A stretch of DNA of 64,000 nt from Dendrobium chrysotoxum (GCA_019925795.1 CM034304.1:24816228-24880227); one strand, 5' to 3'; numbered from the stretch's first letter, positions 10,652-23,278 are shown. Numbers and translations: made by a program. The notes: generated by a model not told the origin, from the letters alone.

Positions 10652-12239
10652 CAATAGAAAAATTATAGATGATAGTATAAAAAGGATAATGAACCTACAT
10701 TAAATTATTGGGATTGATTGAGTCACCAACCCTAAGTTTAGGACTAAAACACCAAGCTATCTTCTAAATAAGAAGATAACTATTCAGATTTTTCATCTTA
10801 AAGACATGATGTTACGATATTCATTTATATGCAAATATATACCATTTTAATTCATTGGATATATAAAATAATCTAGAGTCATCAAGGAGAGGCCATCCAT
10901 TGCTTAGAAACAATAAAATATATCTTTAAATGGGTTGGTTAAATTCATCATCTTACATGAACCTCCTGAACTTGGAAAGGTTACTTGTCATTTCAGAAAG
11001 TAATAATGAAAATAAATAATCCACATAATAATTTAAAATTAAAAAAAAACATAAAATAGCTAGTCAAACTGGTTAATACCCAACTTGTTATGAGTTTACA
11101 GCTATCAAAGCTATTCTTCACACATGCATAATTAGAAGTGTCAGGGCCAAAACTTTTGTACATTTTTTTTATTTATAAATATATGATTATAAAAAAATAT
11201 AGAACATATTATAAATCACTTATAAAACAAACATGAAATAGATTCAATAGAAATAAAATGAGAAGCTAGTTTTAGATATATTTAATTACATAATAAACTT
11301 AGTTAAAGCAAACTGAGTAAATTATAAAATTAGAAGGCATTTAAAATATCTAAAATAATTTTTATTGATTAAAGATATTTACCTAAGTGATTTCCCATTG
11401 AGAGCTTGAGCCAAAAGTCCAATACTTTGTAAATTAAAAAAATTAAACATTAAAATGCTATAATGACCTAAAAATAATTTTTTGAGCTCCAATTAATCTC
11501 CAATTTAAGTTTAAGTGCCTATCATTAACATTTTTAATACTCCAATTGGTCTAGAATATACTTAGAGGATCCCTTAATAGCTTCTTTAAACATATATGTA
11601 ATAGGTAGTCCAACAAGTGTATGATAACCTGCATCAAAAAGACCCAACTATTGATCATGGTGACGATGAAGATGATGTTAATGATGATTATTATCATCAA
11701 ATTATAAATATTTAAAATTTTATTTGATGTTTCTTTCTATTTAGTTTAATTTTATTTTCATTCGCTTGACTGACTCAACCATTCCTAACTTAGTCATCTA
11801 TAATTGAATAAATTCAATACCCCTAGCTTAATCATTTAATCTGGAACATTGGTGATCCAAGAAACTTCTTGTTTGATTCTTGATGTGAATCAACAAATTA
11901 GGGTTATTCCTTACCAATTCCCTCTTATAAGATTAATTCCAATATATGACCCATTTCTAAGTCGAGTTTATAACTAGCTTAACTAGAACTCTATCTTAGC
12001 CCTTAAACTAAGCTAATTAGGGCCAACTTTAGATTTACCATAAGACCTTATTGAATTTCTAAACCATAGGGAGAACAAAAAATTATTTAATTCCTTTTAA
12101 ATCTATCAATTTATTTAGGTATGACTGGAATCAACTGTAAGTTAACCCTAACTCTAAACTAATCATAATTCAACCCAATGGGTTGATTAGTGATTTGAAA
12201 CTTCAATTTTATATTATAGTGATTCAATTATGTAACGAT

Positions 12240-12720
12240 TGTTCTAATACCCCTATGAACTTCACCCCTATTTCGGTTAATATCTCTAAACTTGTGATAC
12301 TATAGGTAATGTGAATGTTGGCAATAATGTGACTATATTTGATGGTACTTCTAGCGATACTTCAATGTCTTTAAATGTTTCTAATATAGTTCCTGCTATA
12401 AATTTACATGTATTATCTTCATCTGATAATGGTTTAAATGAGCCTGTAGCTATTGGTGTTGTTGAACCGAGCATTGACAAACATCACTCTGATGGGGAAT
12501 CAGAGAGTGTTGGCCCTTCTAGCAAATCTGCAAATTAGTGGAAGGAGGGGGAGATCAAATCTTACTGTGAAAGGTATACTCTTAATGATCTTGATAATTT
12601 AGGTAAGGTCATTCTCAAAAATTGTGTTAAAGATGATGGTGTATGGAGCTCTACTAAGAGTAAGAAAAAAAATAAGAAAAAAAGGGCATCAAACCTTCCT
12701 CTAGTGAAGTAAGAATCAGT
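12240..12720 (+). pseudogene. LINE A ORF1 C-terminal remnant
   Basis: Serine/asparagine-rich frames at 12311-12538 and a following lysine-rich patch (KSKKKNKKK at about 12655-12690) match the linker and basic tail found at the end of ORF1 in LINEs B, D and E. The DUF4283-like domain and zinc knuckle are not present, so the copy seems 5' truncated or too worn to read. Stops interrupt the frame at 12536-12538 and again near 12708. Confidence 0.6.
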
Positions 12721-12766
12721 AGATCTATTGCTTCTTCTAAAAATAATGTTAATATTTTGTACTTCA

Positions 12767-15700
12767 ATTTGAAATGTCAGGGGAGTTGGCAAACTTTACT
12801 CTCAGCTCCGAATCCATAATTTATGTTGCATTCATAATATTAATGTTCTTGCTCTGTTAGATCCCTTGATTGATCCTTCTAGAATTCATATTTGCCAGAG
12901 ATAATTTGGTTTTGAAAACTCTTTTGCTAGCTCATCGTGAAAGATTTAGATTTTTGGGAAAGGTAATGTGAGTTTGTTGGTTGTGGATGACTTTGGTCAA
13001 GTCATTCATTATTGCTTCTCTATTTTTAATGTTTAAAGTTTTGGTTCCTTTGTCTATGCTAGTTGAATTTAACATGGTAGAATCCCTCTGTTGCATAAAT
13101 TAAGTCAAATTGCTAGTTCTTTCAATGGTCCATGATTTGTGGGTTATAACTTTAATATCATTTGTTACTATTTTGAAAAAGTCAAGGGCTCTCCTCCTAA
13201 CTTGAATACTATGGAGGACTTTAACAATATGATCTTGGATTGCGGCTTAACCAACATTGGCTTTTAGGGTTCTAATTTTACGTGGTCTAACAATAGAGTT
13301 TGGAAAAGACTTGACTGTTTGCTATTTAATGGTGATTGGCTTTCTTCTTTCTCCAATTCTATGGCTGAACACCTTAGCCAGACAATGCATATCACTCTCC
13401 TCTCCTCCTAAAGATATCTCAAGAAAACTCTCCATGTGTGAGCCCTTGTCATTTTCAAAATATATGGTTGAATTTTAATGATTGTGTTACTATTTTGAAG
13501 CATAATTGGGATGCCCCTGTCCCTTATTTTCAAGGGAATAATGGTATGATCCTCATTGCTCTTAAACTTAAAAGGCTGAAGCAAAATTTGAGATGGTGGA
13601 ATAAGAATAAATTTGGTATTATATTTGAAAACGTAATTAAGGTTGAAAAAGTGGTGGCATCTCTGAAAGCCAGCTCTCTAATTCTTCAGGTAATATTTAC
13701 TGGGACCAAGTGAGTTTGGCCAAGGCTAATTTACTTAGGCTCCAAATCATGGAGGAGGATTATTGGAGATAAAAAATTGCTTCTAAACATATTGCTGAAG
13801 GTGATAAAAATTTTATATATTTCCATGCTTTGGTGAATTCTAAGAGAGCCAAATCTGTGATAAATAGGATTAAGTTGAATTCTGGTGATTGGTGTGATGA
13901 TCCTGCTTTAATTATTGACTCTGTCATTACTTACTTTAAGAATTCTTTTGGTGTTTCTAAGCATGCTCTTCATGTTTCTAATATTATTATTATTACTCCA
14001 TTAATTACTAATGTGGACAATCTTTCTTTAACTAACCACCCTGATAAAGGGGAGATTCACAAAATTATAATATCTATGAATAAGGACTCTATGGTGAGCC
14101 TAGATGGCTTTACTATTGCTTTCTTTCAAAAATACTGGAATATTATTAAGATGGATATTTGTAAGGCTATTTAGGCTTTTTTTATGGTTTTCCTATTCCT
14201 AAATTTTTTTACTTTAACCTCTATTATTTTAATTCTCAAAAAGTCTAATCCTGATTGCTGGACTGATTTTAAACCTATTAGCCTGTGCTCTACCTTCAAT
14301 AAGCTTATCTCTAAAGTAATGGCTAATAGATTAGCTCCTTTACTTCTGAAAATTATTTCCAATAATCAGACTGGGTTTGTTAAAGGTAGAAACATAGCTG
14401 ATAATGTTTTACTTGCTCAGGAACATCTCCACTTGATTAACAAAAAAGTTCATGGCCATAATTTGATTCTGAAATTGGACATCTCTAAGCCATATGATAA
14501 CTAGAATTCGTTTTAATTTCTTATTTAGCATATTGCATCTATTTGGTTTTGATGTTAAGACTATTAATCTTAGTAAAAGCATTGTGGAAAATTATTGGTT
14601 TTCTCTCATCACTAATGATAAATCTCATGGTTTCTTTAAAGGTGCTCAAGGTGTTAGACAAAGAGACCCATTATCTCCTGATCTCTATATTATTACTGCA
14701 GATTATCTATCTAGGGGTCTTTCCCAATTTTTTCCCTTAAACAGTAAATGCTCTTATAAGAATTTTGGTGGTATCAATATTAGTCATCATTGTTTTTGTC
14801 GATGATATTATTATTTTTTGCAATGGCTCCTTAAAGTGTGTTAAAAAAAATTAGAAAGCTTCTCTCCTATTTTGAGAAGGAAAGTGGTTTTCATTCTAAT
14901 AATAACAAATGTTCTTTTATTTTTAGCAAGGGGATGTCTTCTATGCATAGTAACAACATAGCTACCTATTATGGGTTCTGCTATCAATTTTTGCCTATTT
15001 ATTATCTTGGTATGTCTTTATTTAAAGGTCATAAGCATTCTTTTTTGTTTGATAAGATTTTTGCTTCTATATCCGCTAAAATTTCTAATTGGGAGTTTAA
15101 GTTACTCTTTATGGGGCAAGACTTCTTCTTATTAAAAGCGTGTTGTGCTCTATGTTTGTTTACTTACTTCAAACCATCAATCCTTTTGGTAGCATTTGTG
15201 ACAGATTGGAGAAAAATTTTAACAATTTTTTTTGGGGTTCCACTATTACTTCAAAAAAGATCTATTAGTTTAATTGGAGTGCGTGTACGGGTCCTTATTT
15301 AGAGGGAGGTTTTGGTTATAAGTTGATTCAAGATTTAATTAAAGGTTTCTCTTTCAAACTTTGGTGGAAGCTTAGGAAGAACAAGTCCTTGCGGGCCAAT
15401 TATATACACTGAAAAATATTATAAGAATGTGCATCCTACTTTTGGTTTTTTAAGCAAGGACAATCCCCTAGGTGGAAAAGACTTTGTAATGTTAAATGAG
15501 TTGTCGAGTCCACTATTCAATGGGGAATTCTTAATAGGTCATCTCATTTTTGGCACGATGAGTGGTTAGGTATAGGGTCTATTGACTCTTTCTTCAACTC
15601 TCATTCTACCTCCTCATTAAAAATCTCTAGCTTCAGGATGATGGTATTTGGTCTGCTAATCATCTTCTGGATGTTATTCCACAAAGTTTAGTTAATCATA

Positions 15701-16860
15701 TTTACAATTACATTCCCATTAATCTTGATAACAAGGATCAAATTTTGTTTAAGCTGACTCATGATGGTGATTTTAGTCTTATTAAAGTGTGGCATTATTT
15801 CAGAAAAAAAAAATAGCCCATTTCTATTTTTGGTAAAATTTGGAAGTCTACTATCCCTCTCAAATCATCTTTATTAGGTTGGAGAATTTTGAAAGGCTTT
15901 ATTCCGGTTGATGCCAGACTTCCAAAGAAAGGTATTAATTCAGCTTCCAAATATCAATATTGTTTAGCTTTGAAACTATTAATCATGTTTTTCTTAATGG
16001 TTCAGTTGTGATTAATGTTTGGATGGCTATTCAGAATGGTTTAAACATTTTCATTGATTTTCATGCCGTCAATGTAATATCTTTTTTAAATGATATGCTT
16101 CATAATAATATATTTGATCAAAGGCTGTTGGTGATTTTGTTAACTATCGTTTGGTTGTTGTGGGAGGAAAGGAATAACAACAAGCACAAAGGGATTAAGA
16201 TGTCATAAAAGGGTTCTTAGATCTTTACGTTTCAGGATTCATCAGTTGTTTGTTGCTAATGTTTTATTCGCTAAAAATTTTAAAAGTAGAAAAGATTGGC
16301 TTTCCTTTTTCAACATCAACATTTATAATCCTATTGTTATTATTCCTCCTAAGACTATTAAATGGCATAAACCTGCGTTGGGGGAGGTGAAGTTCAATAC
16401 TCATGCTACTCTATTTAACAATCATTGTGGGTTTGGTGGGCTTATCAAGGACTCTAATAGCAGGTTAATTATGGGCTTTGGGTCTTCTTACCCGACCCAT
16501 GATGTTATTGTTGCTAATTTTATTGCCATTTAAAAGAATTTGGAGGAATGTTATGCTTTAAATTTTCAATCTATTTTGATTGAAGTTGACTTGGATGTTG
16601 TTGTTGATACTATCACTCAGAACAAGTGTGTGAATTTTAATATTTTCTATACTCTACAGAGAATTAAGATTATGCTAGTACTAATTTCCTTTATCAAGAA
16701 GGCTGGCAATGTATGTGTTGCATGGCTAGTTAAGAATGGGTCTCTTAACGATGATCCTATTCCTTTTGTCATGTCTGATGCTCCGCATTTCCTTAAAGGC
16801 AAAATTCTTTTGGATGCTAGCAATTGGATTCCCTTATATTTTCTAGCATGTGATCTGTAT
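12767..16860 (+). pseudogene. LINE A ORF2 (EN-RT-RNase H) pseudogene
   Basis: Fragments in several frames follow the order of L1 ORF2. The endonuclease start is at 12774 (NVRGVGKLYSQLRIHN). An endonuclease end/linker is at 13438-13713 (LKRLKQNLRWWNKNKFG). The reverse transcriptase core is at 14184-14504 (FKPISLCSTFNKLISKV, NNQTGFVKGRNIADNVLLAQ), continuing at 14494-14805 (GVRQRDPLSPDLY). FVDDIIIF at about 14795-14820 stands for the FADD active site. A decayed RNase H region covers 16360-16800. The RNase H catalytic set is broken: the usual LN(S/T)DGS is KFNTHAT, and ADWL is VAWL. At least ten frame breaks were noted. It cannot encode enzyme. Confidence 0.75.
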
Positions 16861-17409
16861 TCATGTGTTCAATCTTTCGGGTTATATCATTTATTTGTTG
16901 GTTTTAGTTGCTCTGTTTTGTGGTCCTACCTTTTTATTGTCCTTTTTTGTTATTTGGTGCTTTATCAGTCTTCTACTGATGTATGTTCTATGGATGATTG
17001 TTTAATCCTTCTTATATTCATTTTTGGTTTAATGATGTGGTGTCTCCAATGTGTTTTCGTGCCATTTTTGATTAGTTGTCTTTGTGTTGTTGTGTTGTTG
17101 TTGCATTTTCTCTATTTCATGCTAGATGGGTCTTATGTTGTTTTGTTGTTTTTCCATTTGTTTCTTTTTGTGCAAGTTATTCCTTTTTTGCAGGAATCGG
17201 TTGCTCTTTCAATTATTATCTTCTCGCAATCTTTTCTTTTGGGTGATGGCTCCTGGCCTCCCTAGATCTTTTTGTTAGGTTTTCTTTTTTATTTGTAATT
17301 AGGTGGGATCTTTGGATCTTAGGGTTTTAAATTTATTTTTGATTGTCGCTCTCATGAGTGGTAGCGAGCATGAAATCCCTTCTAAGTACTTGTAATTTTT
17401 ATATTAATT
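16861..17409 (+). other. LINE A 3' UTR
   Basis: T/G-rich, A-poor sequence between the RNase H remnant and the terminal hairpin. Its last ~150 bp (TCTTAGGGTTTTAAATTT, GTCGCTCTCATGAG) align by eye with the same part of LINEs B, D and E. Confidence 0.6.
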
Positions 17410-17446
17410 AACACGTAAGCCCGATGATGGGTTTTCCCAAAAAAAT
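17410..17446 (+). other. LINE A terminal hairpin and A tail
   Basis: AACACGT is followed by AAGCCC, loop GATGAT, then GGGTTT, TCCC and A7. Stem pairs are A-T, A-T, G.T, C-G, C-G, C-G. Same architecture as in LINEs B-E. Confidence 0.7.
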
Positions 17447-18848
17447 CATTAAATCACTAAATTTTATAATTGATACTAAAATTGATCAAAAGATAAACTC
17501 ACTCCAAACCCCAAGACCCTTGTACCTAATTTATCATTTTGGATCAATTAATTCAATGGACTAGTAAAATCTCTTTCAATGTATTTTTATTAGTAAAATA
17601 TTAAGTATAACAATTCAGATTGACCACTAGACTAGCCTAGATTAAAAATTAAACCCATCGAACCAATTTGGACTCAATTGATCTAATAGAATCCAACCAT
17701 TTAAATTAGTTCAATGTATCATGTCCATGAAACCCAACAAATTAGACAGAACCTGATTAAGTCAAGTTTATCCTTACATTTGACCAATTAGACCCTTTAA
17801 CCTAGGCTAACCTAAGTTGAATCCTTTGACCCAATATGATCAAAACCTTCAAATCGGTTAAATTGACTAAAGTTATACCTTTCATTAAATGTTAATAGGT
17901 TAACTATAGAAAGATTCATTGGTGGCTCATTGAACCCTAGTTGACCCATTTGAACTGCTATAATTATATTGACCAAATTAATCAAGTTAGCTACAACCAA
18001 CTTATTCTATTGATTAATAATCATTATTTTTTCTTTAATAAAAATCAATGAACTTGAACTTCTTGATCAATTAATATAGAGCTTTTCATAAGATTTTTTC
18101 TCTGTGTAGAATAAAAATCAAAACTTGATAAATTTAAACCTAAGATTCATCTTTTCAAGAGCTTATGAGAAAAAAAATATCCTCACAAAAAAAATATTTA
18201 ATATTTGTATGTAAAATTAAATTATATATTAATTAATTTATTACTTAAGTATTTCCAAAAATGTTCAAATTCTATGGGAATGTTTAACATGCTTATTTAA
18301 ATCATTTGAACCATTTGAATTTTTATGAAGACTGTTGTTATACCTATTTTGTTTTTTTCTAAACATGAAAATTATGTAATTTACTTTATGAAAATTCATG
18401 CATAGATCATTGATCCATGACTTAACATTAATCAATCATAAATATCTTGTTTATATTTTCATTATTATTTCATAATTTTAAAAATAGTTTAACTTTTTAA
18501 AATTATTTCTAGGCAATATATCAATTATTAAAATTAATTAAGAATATTTTTTTATTTTTTTTAAGAATCGTTAAAATGTTAAAACCACTTTAAAATATAG
18601 ATTTAATTTTCATCAAATTTGGATTGTATGATTTGAGCAAAAATTCCTAGTCTAGAACAGTACTATAGCACAATCCTAGATGGGTGCTAGTTAGGCCATG
18701 TGAACCTAGTGGACTAACTTGATCTAATTAATCCAATTTCAACACATGCATAGTCATATCCATTGCACTTGAATGTAGAAATCAACTTAGGGGTGCATAT
18801 TACAATCACAGTGCACATAAATCCACTTTTAATTAATCTAATGATTTA
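17447..18848. other. AT-rich spacer
   Basis: No coding frame above background. 17500-18050 is moderately complex sequence of unknown origin (many TTGACC/AATTGAT words); 18050-18650 is very AT-rich. 18846-18848 (TTA) is the left target triplet of the next MITE. Confidence 0.4.
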
Positions 18849-18977
18849 GGCTTCATTTGGAATCGCTTTCTTATTGTTTTCTAAAATAGCTTTCTAGTAT
18901 AAAAATTTTTTGTTTAAGAAATTTTTGTACCAAAAAGATGTTTTAGAAAGCAATTAAAAAACTATCCCAAACAAATC
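18849..18977. mobile_element. Tourist-like MITE, copy M1
   Basis: Palindromic ~129-bp element. It begins GGCTTCATTTGGAATCGCTT, has central CTAGTATAAAAATT and TTTTTGTACCAAAAA, and ends with AAAAAACTATCCCAAACAAA. TTA precedes it. The termini (GGCTTYGTTTGGGAC and inverse) and a TTA/TAA target fit the PIF/Harbinger Tourist type. Worn copy of the family found six more times in this window. Confidence 0.75.
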
Positions 18978-19355
18978 ATTAATTGATTAGATTAGACTTG
19001 ATTAATATATATGGGGAATGCCTAACATAACACATCTGAACACAACATTGCTCATTCTATTATTTGATAATAGATTAATAAATATATATTATACATGTAT
19101 CTATGATGCACTAATAATATGTAAAGGTATAATAGGATATAAAATATTCTAATTTCAATGGAATGCTCTTCACCTCGCCTGCTCTGCTAGGGCTTTGCCC
19201 TAACCACCTCCTCTTTTCGGAGTGGATCTCCTCGTCGCTCAGGAAAGTTCTCTCTCTATTTTATGGTTGTTCTCCTCTCCATTTCTGATTCTGTGATATT
19301 TTCTCTGATGGTTTTTGTTCCTTTTCCTTGATTTTTCCACCTTTGAGTTGGTTGA

Positions 19356-20797
19356 ATGACAGTTAATCATGTGCGTCTGAATGATCCATATTTCTTTAAT
19401 GGTAAAAATACTTCTAAATCATTTATTGATGCCCTTTCAGGCTCCTCACTAGTGACCTTCTTGGATCTTCAATCTACTACTTATCGTTGGTTGCCATCAT
19501 TTTGGATTTATGAGGATGAGATTTTTGCTCTTGCAACCCCTTTCAAATTTTCGTTGGCTGGTAAATTTCTATATTGCAAGCCAGGTTTGGAATCAATTCA
19601 AAAGTTTTTCTTTAACCTAAAGCTTACTAGTGATTCTAGGTTACTCTCTTGGATCCAAGGTATGTTTTGATTAAATATACTAATGATATAGATTATTACA
19701 GAGTTTTCGCCCATTGTTCATATTTTGTCAACAATTGCTTTATGAAATTGATAACTGATCTCCTTTCTTCGATATCTCTGTGGAATCTCCCATCATCCCC
19801 ATTTGGGTTTTCTTTCCTAATCTTCACCCTCACTTATTCTCTCCCTACATCTTGCATGGTCTAGGTTTGTTATTTGGACACCCCCCTGCGTATTGATAAT
19901 GCTACTTTGATCGGTTCTCATCCCTCAGTTGCTTGTGTTTTATTTGAACTGGATATCATTAAGTGATATCCTAATAGTGTTTGGATCGAGCCTAAAAATT
20001 TTGGGTATATTCAAAATATGGTGATGATAGAGGATTTCCCTTCTTTTTCTAAACATTGAAAATCTTTAGGTCATTTAAAAAGGAGTGTTTTGTCATATAT
20101 CCTCAATTAGAAAAGGAAGCAACAATTAACCCAAAATTAGTGACTATTGTTGATAACGAAAACGTTCATTTAGATCCCTTACCTGAGGTCCCATCATCAT
20201 TTATTTCTCGTGTTGGTGAGAATATTGTGGATAATATAAATGGTGTGGCTGATACTCCTTTATTGATTTATGTTATTAATAAGTCTTGTAATCTGTTTTC
20301 TTTGGTTCCTTTTAAGGATTCTATGGCACATCTCTCTGATATGGAAGCTTTTGGGGACCATCTCATGGTTCAGGAGACTTATTATAGCAATTTTTATCCC
20401 CATGGATGATCCTGGATATATGAATGTTTCTAATGAGGTTCCTATTAGAAACATTTCAAGTTCTCATATATCTGATGATGCTTGCTTTATTTGGGTTTGG
20501 GGAAGCAGCAGTTAAATGATTTTTCTGTTGGGAATTCTAACGAACATTATGGCTAGTTGAATCCTAATTTGTCGAATGTTATTAGATTTGGAGGGGAGGT
20601 TAACGTTGGTAGCTGTTATGATTTACAAGATGGTACTGATTTGAATGTTGTGAATGTTGATAATGATGGTTTCTCCACTGTGATCGGTAAGAAAAATAAG
20701 AAAAATAAAAAAATCTATCAAGGTGCAGAATTTTAAGTTTTCTATTAGTAAATCTACTAGGTCTAAAGCTGCTACTAATCCCTCTTCTAATGGCTAG
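19356..20797 (+). pseudogene. LINE B ORF1 (DUF4283 protein) pseudogene
   Basis: The ATG at 19356 opens a frame of 104 codons containing SKSFIDALSGS, ATPFKFSLAGKFLY, KPGLESIQKFFFNLKL, which parallel SRSFKDVLSGV, ASPFQFTLVGKFG and RPNLDSIRAFFGGLKL of LINE E ORF1 (DUF4283-type, presumed RNA-binding). The frame shifts near 19660 into 19649-19864 (YTNDIDYYRVFAHCSYFVNN) and again later. The C-terminal acidic linker follows at 20056-20409. The lysine-rich tail at about 20690-20797 ends SSNG then TAG. That TAG sits inside ATGGCTAG, the same overlap at which ORF2 starts in D and E. Confidence 0.7.
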
Positions 20798-21521
20798 TCC
20801 TTGTTGGTTTGTTCGTTGGGGTTGATTTTTTCTGCCTTTCGGGCTTTCTCTTTGTGGCTAGCTGGTTGTCTTTGCTATTGGTTGGGTTGCTTCTGGATGT
20901 CTTTTTTGGTGCTCTCCCTGGTTCCTTTGGTTGCATGTTGTTGTTTGTTTGTTTGTTTTTTGTTGGTGTTTTGGATTTATTAGGCTAGTGTTCTTAGGTT
21001 TTTATTCTTCTTTTTAGGGTGTTGGGTTTGTTGGCTGGGTTGCTACTGGTGGCCTATTTGGGGTTTTGTTGTCTTGCTTTGGGTATTAGCTATAATGGTT
21101 TGTTTGTTATGGCTGGTGGTCTTGTGTTTATTCTATCTCGGTTTGGTGTTTCTTTCTTTGTCTTTCCCTTACTAATTTGTTGTATGTCTTGAGGTCTTCT
21201 TTCTTGCAGGTTTGTTTTGTGGATTGGGTTTTGGCTTCATTTGGATTGGCTTGGCTATTTTTCTGTGACACATCATTTCTTGGGTGATTTAGCTGCTTGA
21301 ATTTTGATTATGATGCTCCTAACGGGTTCTTCTTCTTTTTTTGGGCTCTAGCGCCTTTTGGGTGGTGGCTTCTTGCTACCCCCTAAATTTTCTTTTTGTT
21401 CTTTTTCATTGTATCTTAGTTGAGATCTTTAGCTTTTAGGTTTATTCTCATTTTGGATGTAGCTCTCTAAGCATTAGAAGCTTTAGATCCCTTTAATGAT
21501 CTGCAACCATTTTTTCGTATT
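20798..21521 (+). other. LINE B 3' UTR
   Basis: T/G-rich A-poor sequence joined directly to the end of ORF1. The last part (GTAGCTCTCTAAGCATTAGA, AGCTTTAGATCC) aligns with the 3' UTR ends of D and E. Confidence 0.6.
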
Positions 21522-21562
21522 AACACGTGGCCCCTCCGTGGGTTTTATCCAAGAAAAAAAAA
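21522..21562 (+). other. LINE B terminal hairpin and A tail
   Basis: AACACGT, GGCCC, loop CTCCGT, GGGTT, TTATCCAAG, A9. Pairs: G.T, G.T, C-G, C-G, C-G. Confidence 0.65.
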
Positions 21563-22058
21563 GGTATACAATATTCTTATGTTTCATAAGTTATTTATGA
21601 TATTTGATATTTTTTATAAATCTTGTGTTAATTATTAAAAATGGAAAATAAATTCTAAAAGTTTTAAAAATACTTGAGAATATGTATTATATTAGTTAAC
21701 TTTAATTGGAACAATGATCCACCTTATTTGAATAAAGTTGGATTAATTTCTAATTTTCTTAAATTAAGAATATCATTTTCCTTAATTGAGTATTTAACTA
21801 ATTAGAAAATAGCTATTGATTCTTCATTTGGGTAATTATCAAAAATTTTTAAGTTCAAATTTAAGATTTCAAAATTAAATCATTTTTTTATGATTAATAT
21901 TGAACTCTTAATTACAAAATAATAATATTATATCTTGATTAATTCAGTATTTATTAAGAAATCTTAAAAATCTTCAAAACACTTTCAAATCTTTATTTGA
22001 TTTTCATTAACTATGGATTATATCATTTGAAACATTTACTCTTAATTTGAAAAGTTTT
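21563..22058. other. AT-rich spacer
   Basis: No gene or element end seen. Its right end (22059-22072, ATAAGTGATATATA) is the left target duplication of LINE C. Confidence 0.5.
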
Positions 22059-22062
22059 ATAA

Positions 22063-22065
<3 letters not shown>

Positions 22066-22129
<64 letters not shown>

Positions 22130-22149
22130 GGGGGGGAGGGGGGGGGGGG
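22066..22149 (+). repeat. (TA)n microsatellite plus G8-A-G12 tract at LINE C tail
   Basis: About 30 TA units (22066-22125) run into TTTT, then G8, A and G12. In LINE C orientation this is a C tract followed by AAAA(TA)n where other copies have CCC and an A tail. It probably expanded from the tail and the TA-rich target. The G tract could form a G-quadruplex. Confidence 0.9.
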
Positions 22150-22173
22150 AACCCTCGGTAGGGCCTTCGTGTT
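22150..22173 (-). other. LINE C terminal hairpin
   Basis: On the minus strand: AACACGAA, GGCCCT, loop ACCG, AGGGTT. Stem pairs T-A, C-G x3, G.T, G.T. Confidence 0.7.
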
Positions 22174-23278
22174 AATTTAAAAACAGGATTACAAGGTCCT
22201 TAAAAGGAACCTCCAGCTCACTAACGCTCTTGAGAGCTACAAAATAAAACCAAAAAAGACCTAAGAGCCAGTAGTTCCTTGCACTAACGTTTACAAAAAA
22301 TACTAGTAACATTCTAAACCTGCCAAAAAAAGGAAACCAAAAAAGGAAGAGCAGTAAAGTAACAATCAGCACAATCTTCCTGCAAAAATAGAGGGCTAAG
22401 GCCCAATAATAGAAAAATCTGGAGCAGACGAGCATCCTACAACAGGTAGTATACCAGATGATGTGCCTAGCACCCTGCACATTTAAGATTCTCCAAAAAA
22501 GATGAATAAAATGACTAGGATAAGGAAGACTAAATTTACTAAAATAAAGTAACAGGTAATTCATAATAAGGAGATGAGGGGGCCCAATGTTAATCGGATT
22601 GACCGAGTAAGAGATATAAAGACCAGCCACCTCGTTCAAAATAGTGACAGCACAAGTGATACAACCACCCAAAAAGGAAAGAGCCAGATTACTCAATGTA
22701 ATTTCCCACATATAAGATCGAAAGAGCCTTCAAGAAATCCAATAACCACGAATGATAGGGAAGTGGCCATCTAAGGAAAAAAAGACTTTAAGAATCAGGT
22801 AGCAGAAAATAGAGCAAGAAACAGCAGCCACCAAATCGACAAGCGACGTAATAGGTAGAGTAACCAGCCATGTAATAGGCAAACCAGCCAAAATGTAAGT
22901 GACACTAAAACGAGAGAAGTAACTCCCATGAAGCAACACATTGAAAAGAAATTCACTATCACAAAAAACACTCAGCACCGTCGAAAAAAACAGATCCTCA
23001 CAATGATACTGAGCAGCCGAGCTGCAGCAGCTGCAATAGCCAGCACGCCAAATAGGCACCATCAGAGAAACATAAACAGTCCAAATTTAGAAGAAATTGA
23101 AATTCCAAAACATCAAACTAGAATGCCCCAACAGGAAGATAAAAAATGAAGGAACCAAACCACCCAGGTAATAAGAAGACAACCAGAAAAAAGACCTCCA
23201 AAAGAACATAATAAAACCTAAAGAGCAAGGACCAAAAAATAAATTAAATCAAAACCAAGCACCTGAACAGGAAACAGA
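22174..23278 (-). other. LINE C 3' UTR
   Basis: T/G-rich on the element's sense strand and poor in A. Open frames of 179 and 110 codons (22172-22711, 22730-23062) are present but have hydrophobic low-complexity content and no recognised family. Confidence 0.6.

Larger units (their letters stand above)
10092..12238. other. AT-rich spacer with two microsatellites
   Basis: Contains (CA)11 at about 10129-10151 and a (TG)n(AG)n compound microsatellite at 10591-10651. The rest is AT-rich with no recognisable coding frame. From about 11760 to 12230 it reads like non-coding repeat sequence of unknown family. Confidence 0.5.
12239..17446 (+). mobile_element. LINE A: old, degraded L1-type LINE
   Basis: Carries, in order, an ORF1 3' remnant, endonuclease, reverse transcriptase, a zinc-finger-like segment, a decayed RNase H domain, a T/G-rich 3' UTR and the end AACACGTAAGCCCGATGATG, GGTTTTCCC with an A7 tail (17439-17445). 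Many stops and frameshifts make it clearly older than C, D and E. The left border is approximate; no target-site duplication was found, so the 5' end could lie somewhat further left. Confidence 0.8.
19154..21562 (+). mobile_element. LINE B: 2.4-kb LINE with ORF1 but no ORF2
   Basis: Layout: GC-richer 5' leader (19154-19355), ORF1 remnant, then 3' UTR and terminal hairpin with an A tail at 21554-21562. Imperfect flanking repeats containing AATATTCT lie at 19134-19153 and 21561-21580. No endonuclease, reverse transcriptase or RNase H sequence was found in any frame between the ORF1 stop (20797) and the 3' UTR. The 5' leader resembles that of LINE E in composition, so the copy may be near full length at its 5' end. 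Confidence 0.75.

Noticed and set aside
16800..17265. C-terminal half of a 241-codon frame (16540-17265)
   Set aside because: The first part is decayed RNase H; the rest is LINE A 3' UTR read through by chance.
22172..23062. 179- and 110-codon minus-strand frames
   Set aside because: LINE C 3' UTR; low-complexity hydrophobic sequence without family resemblance.
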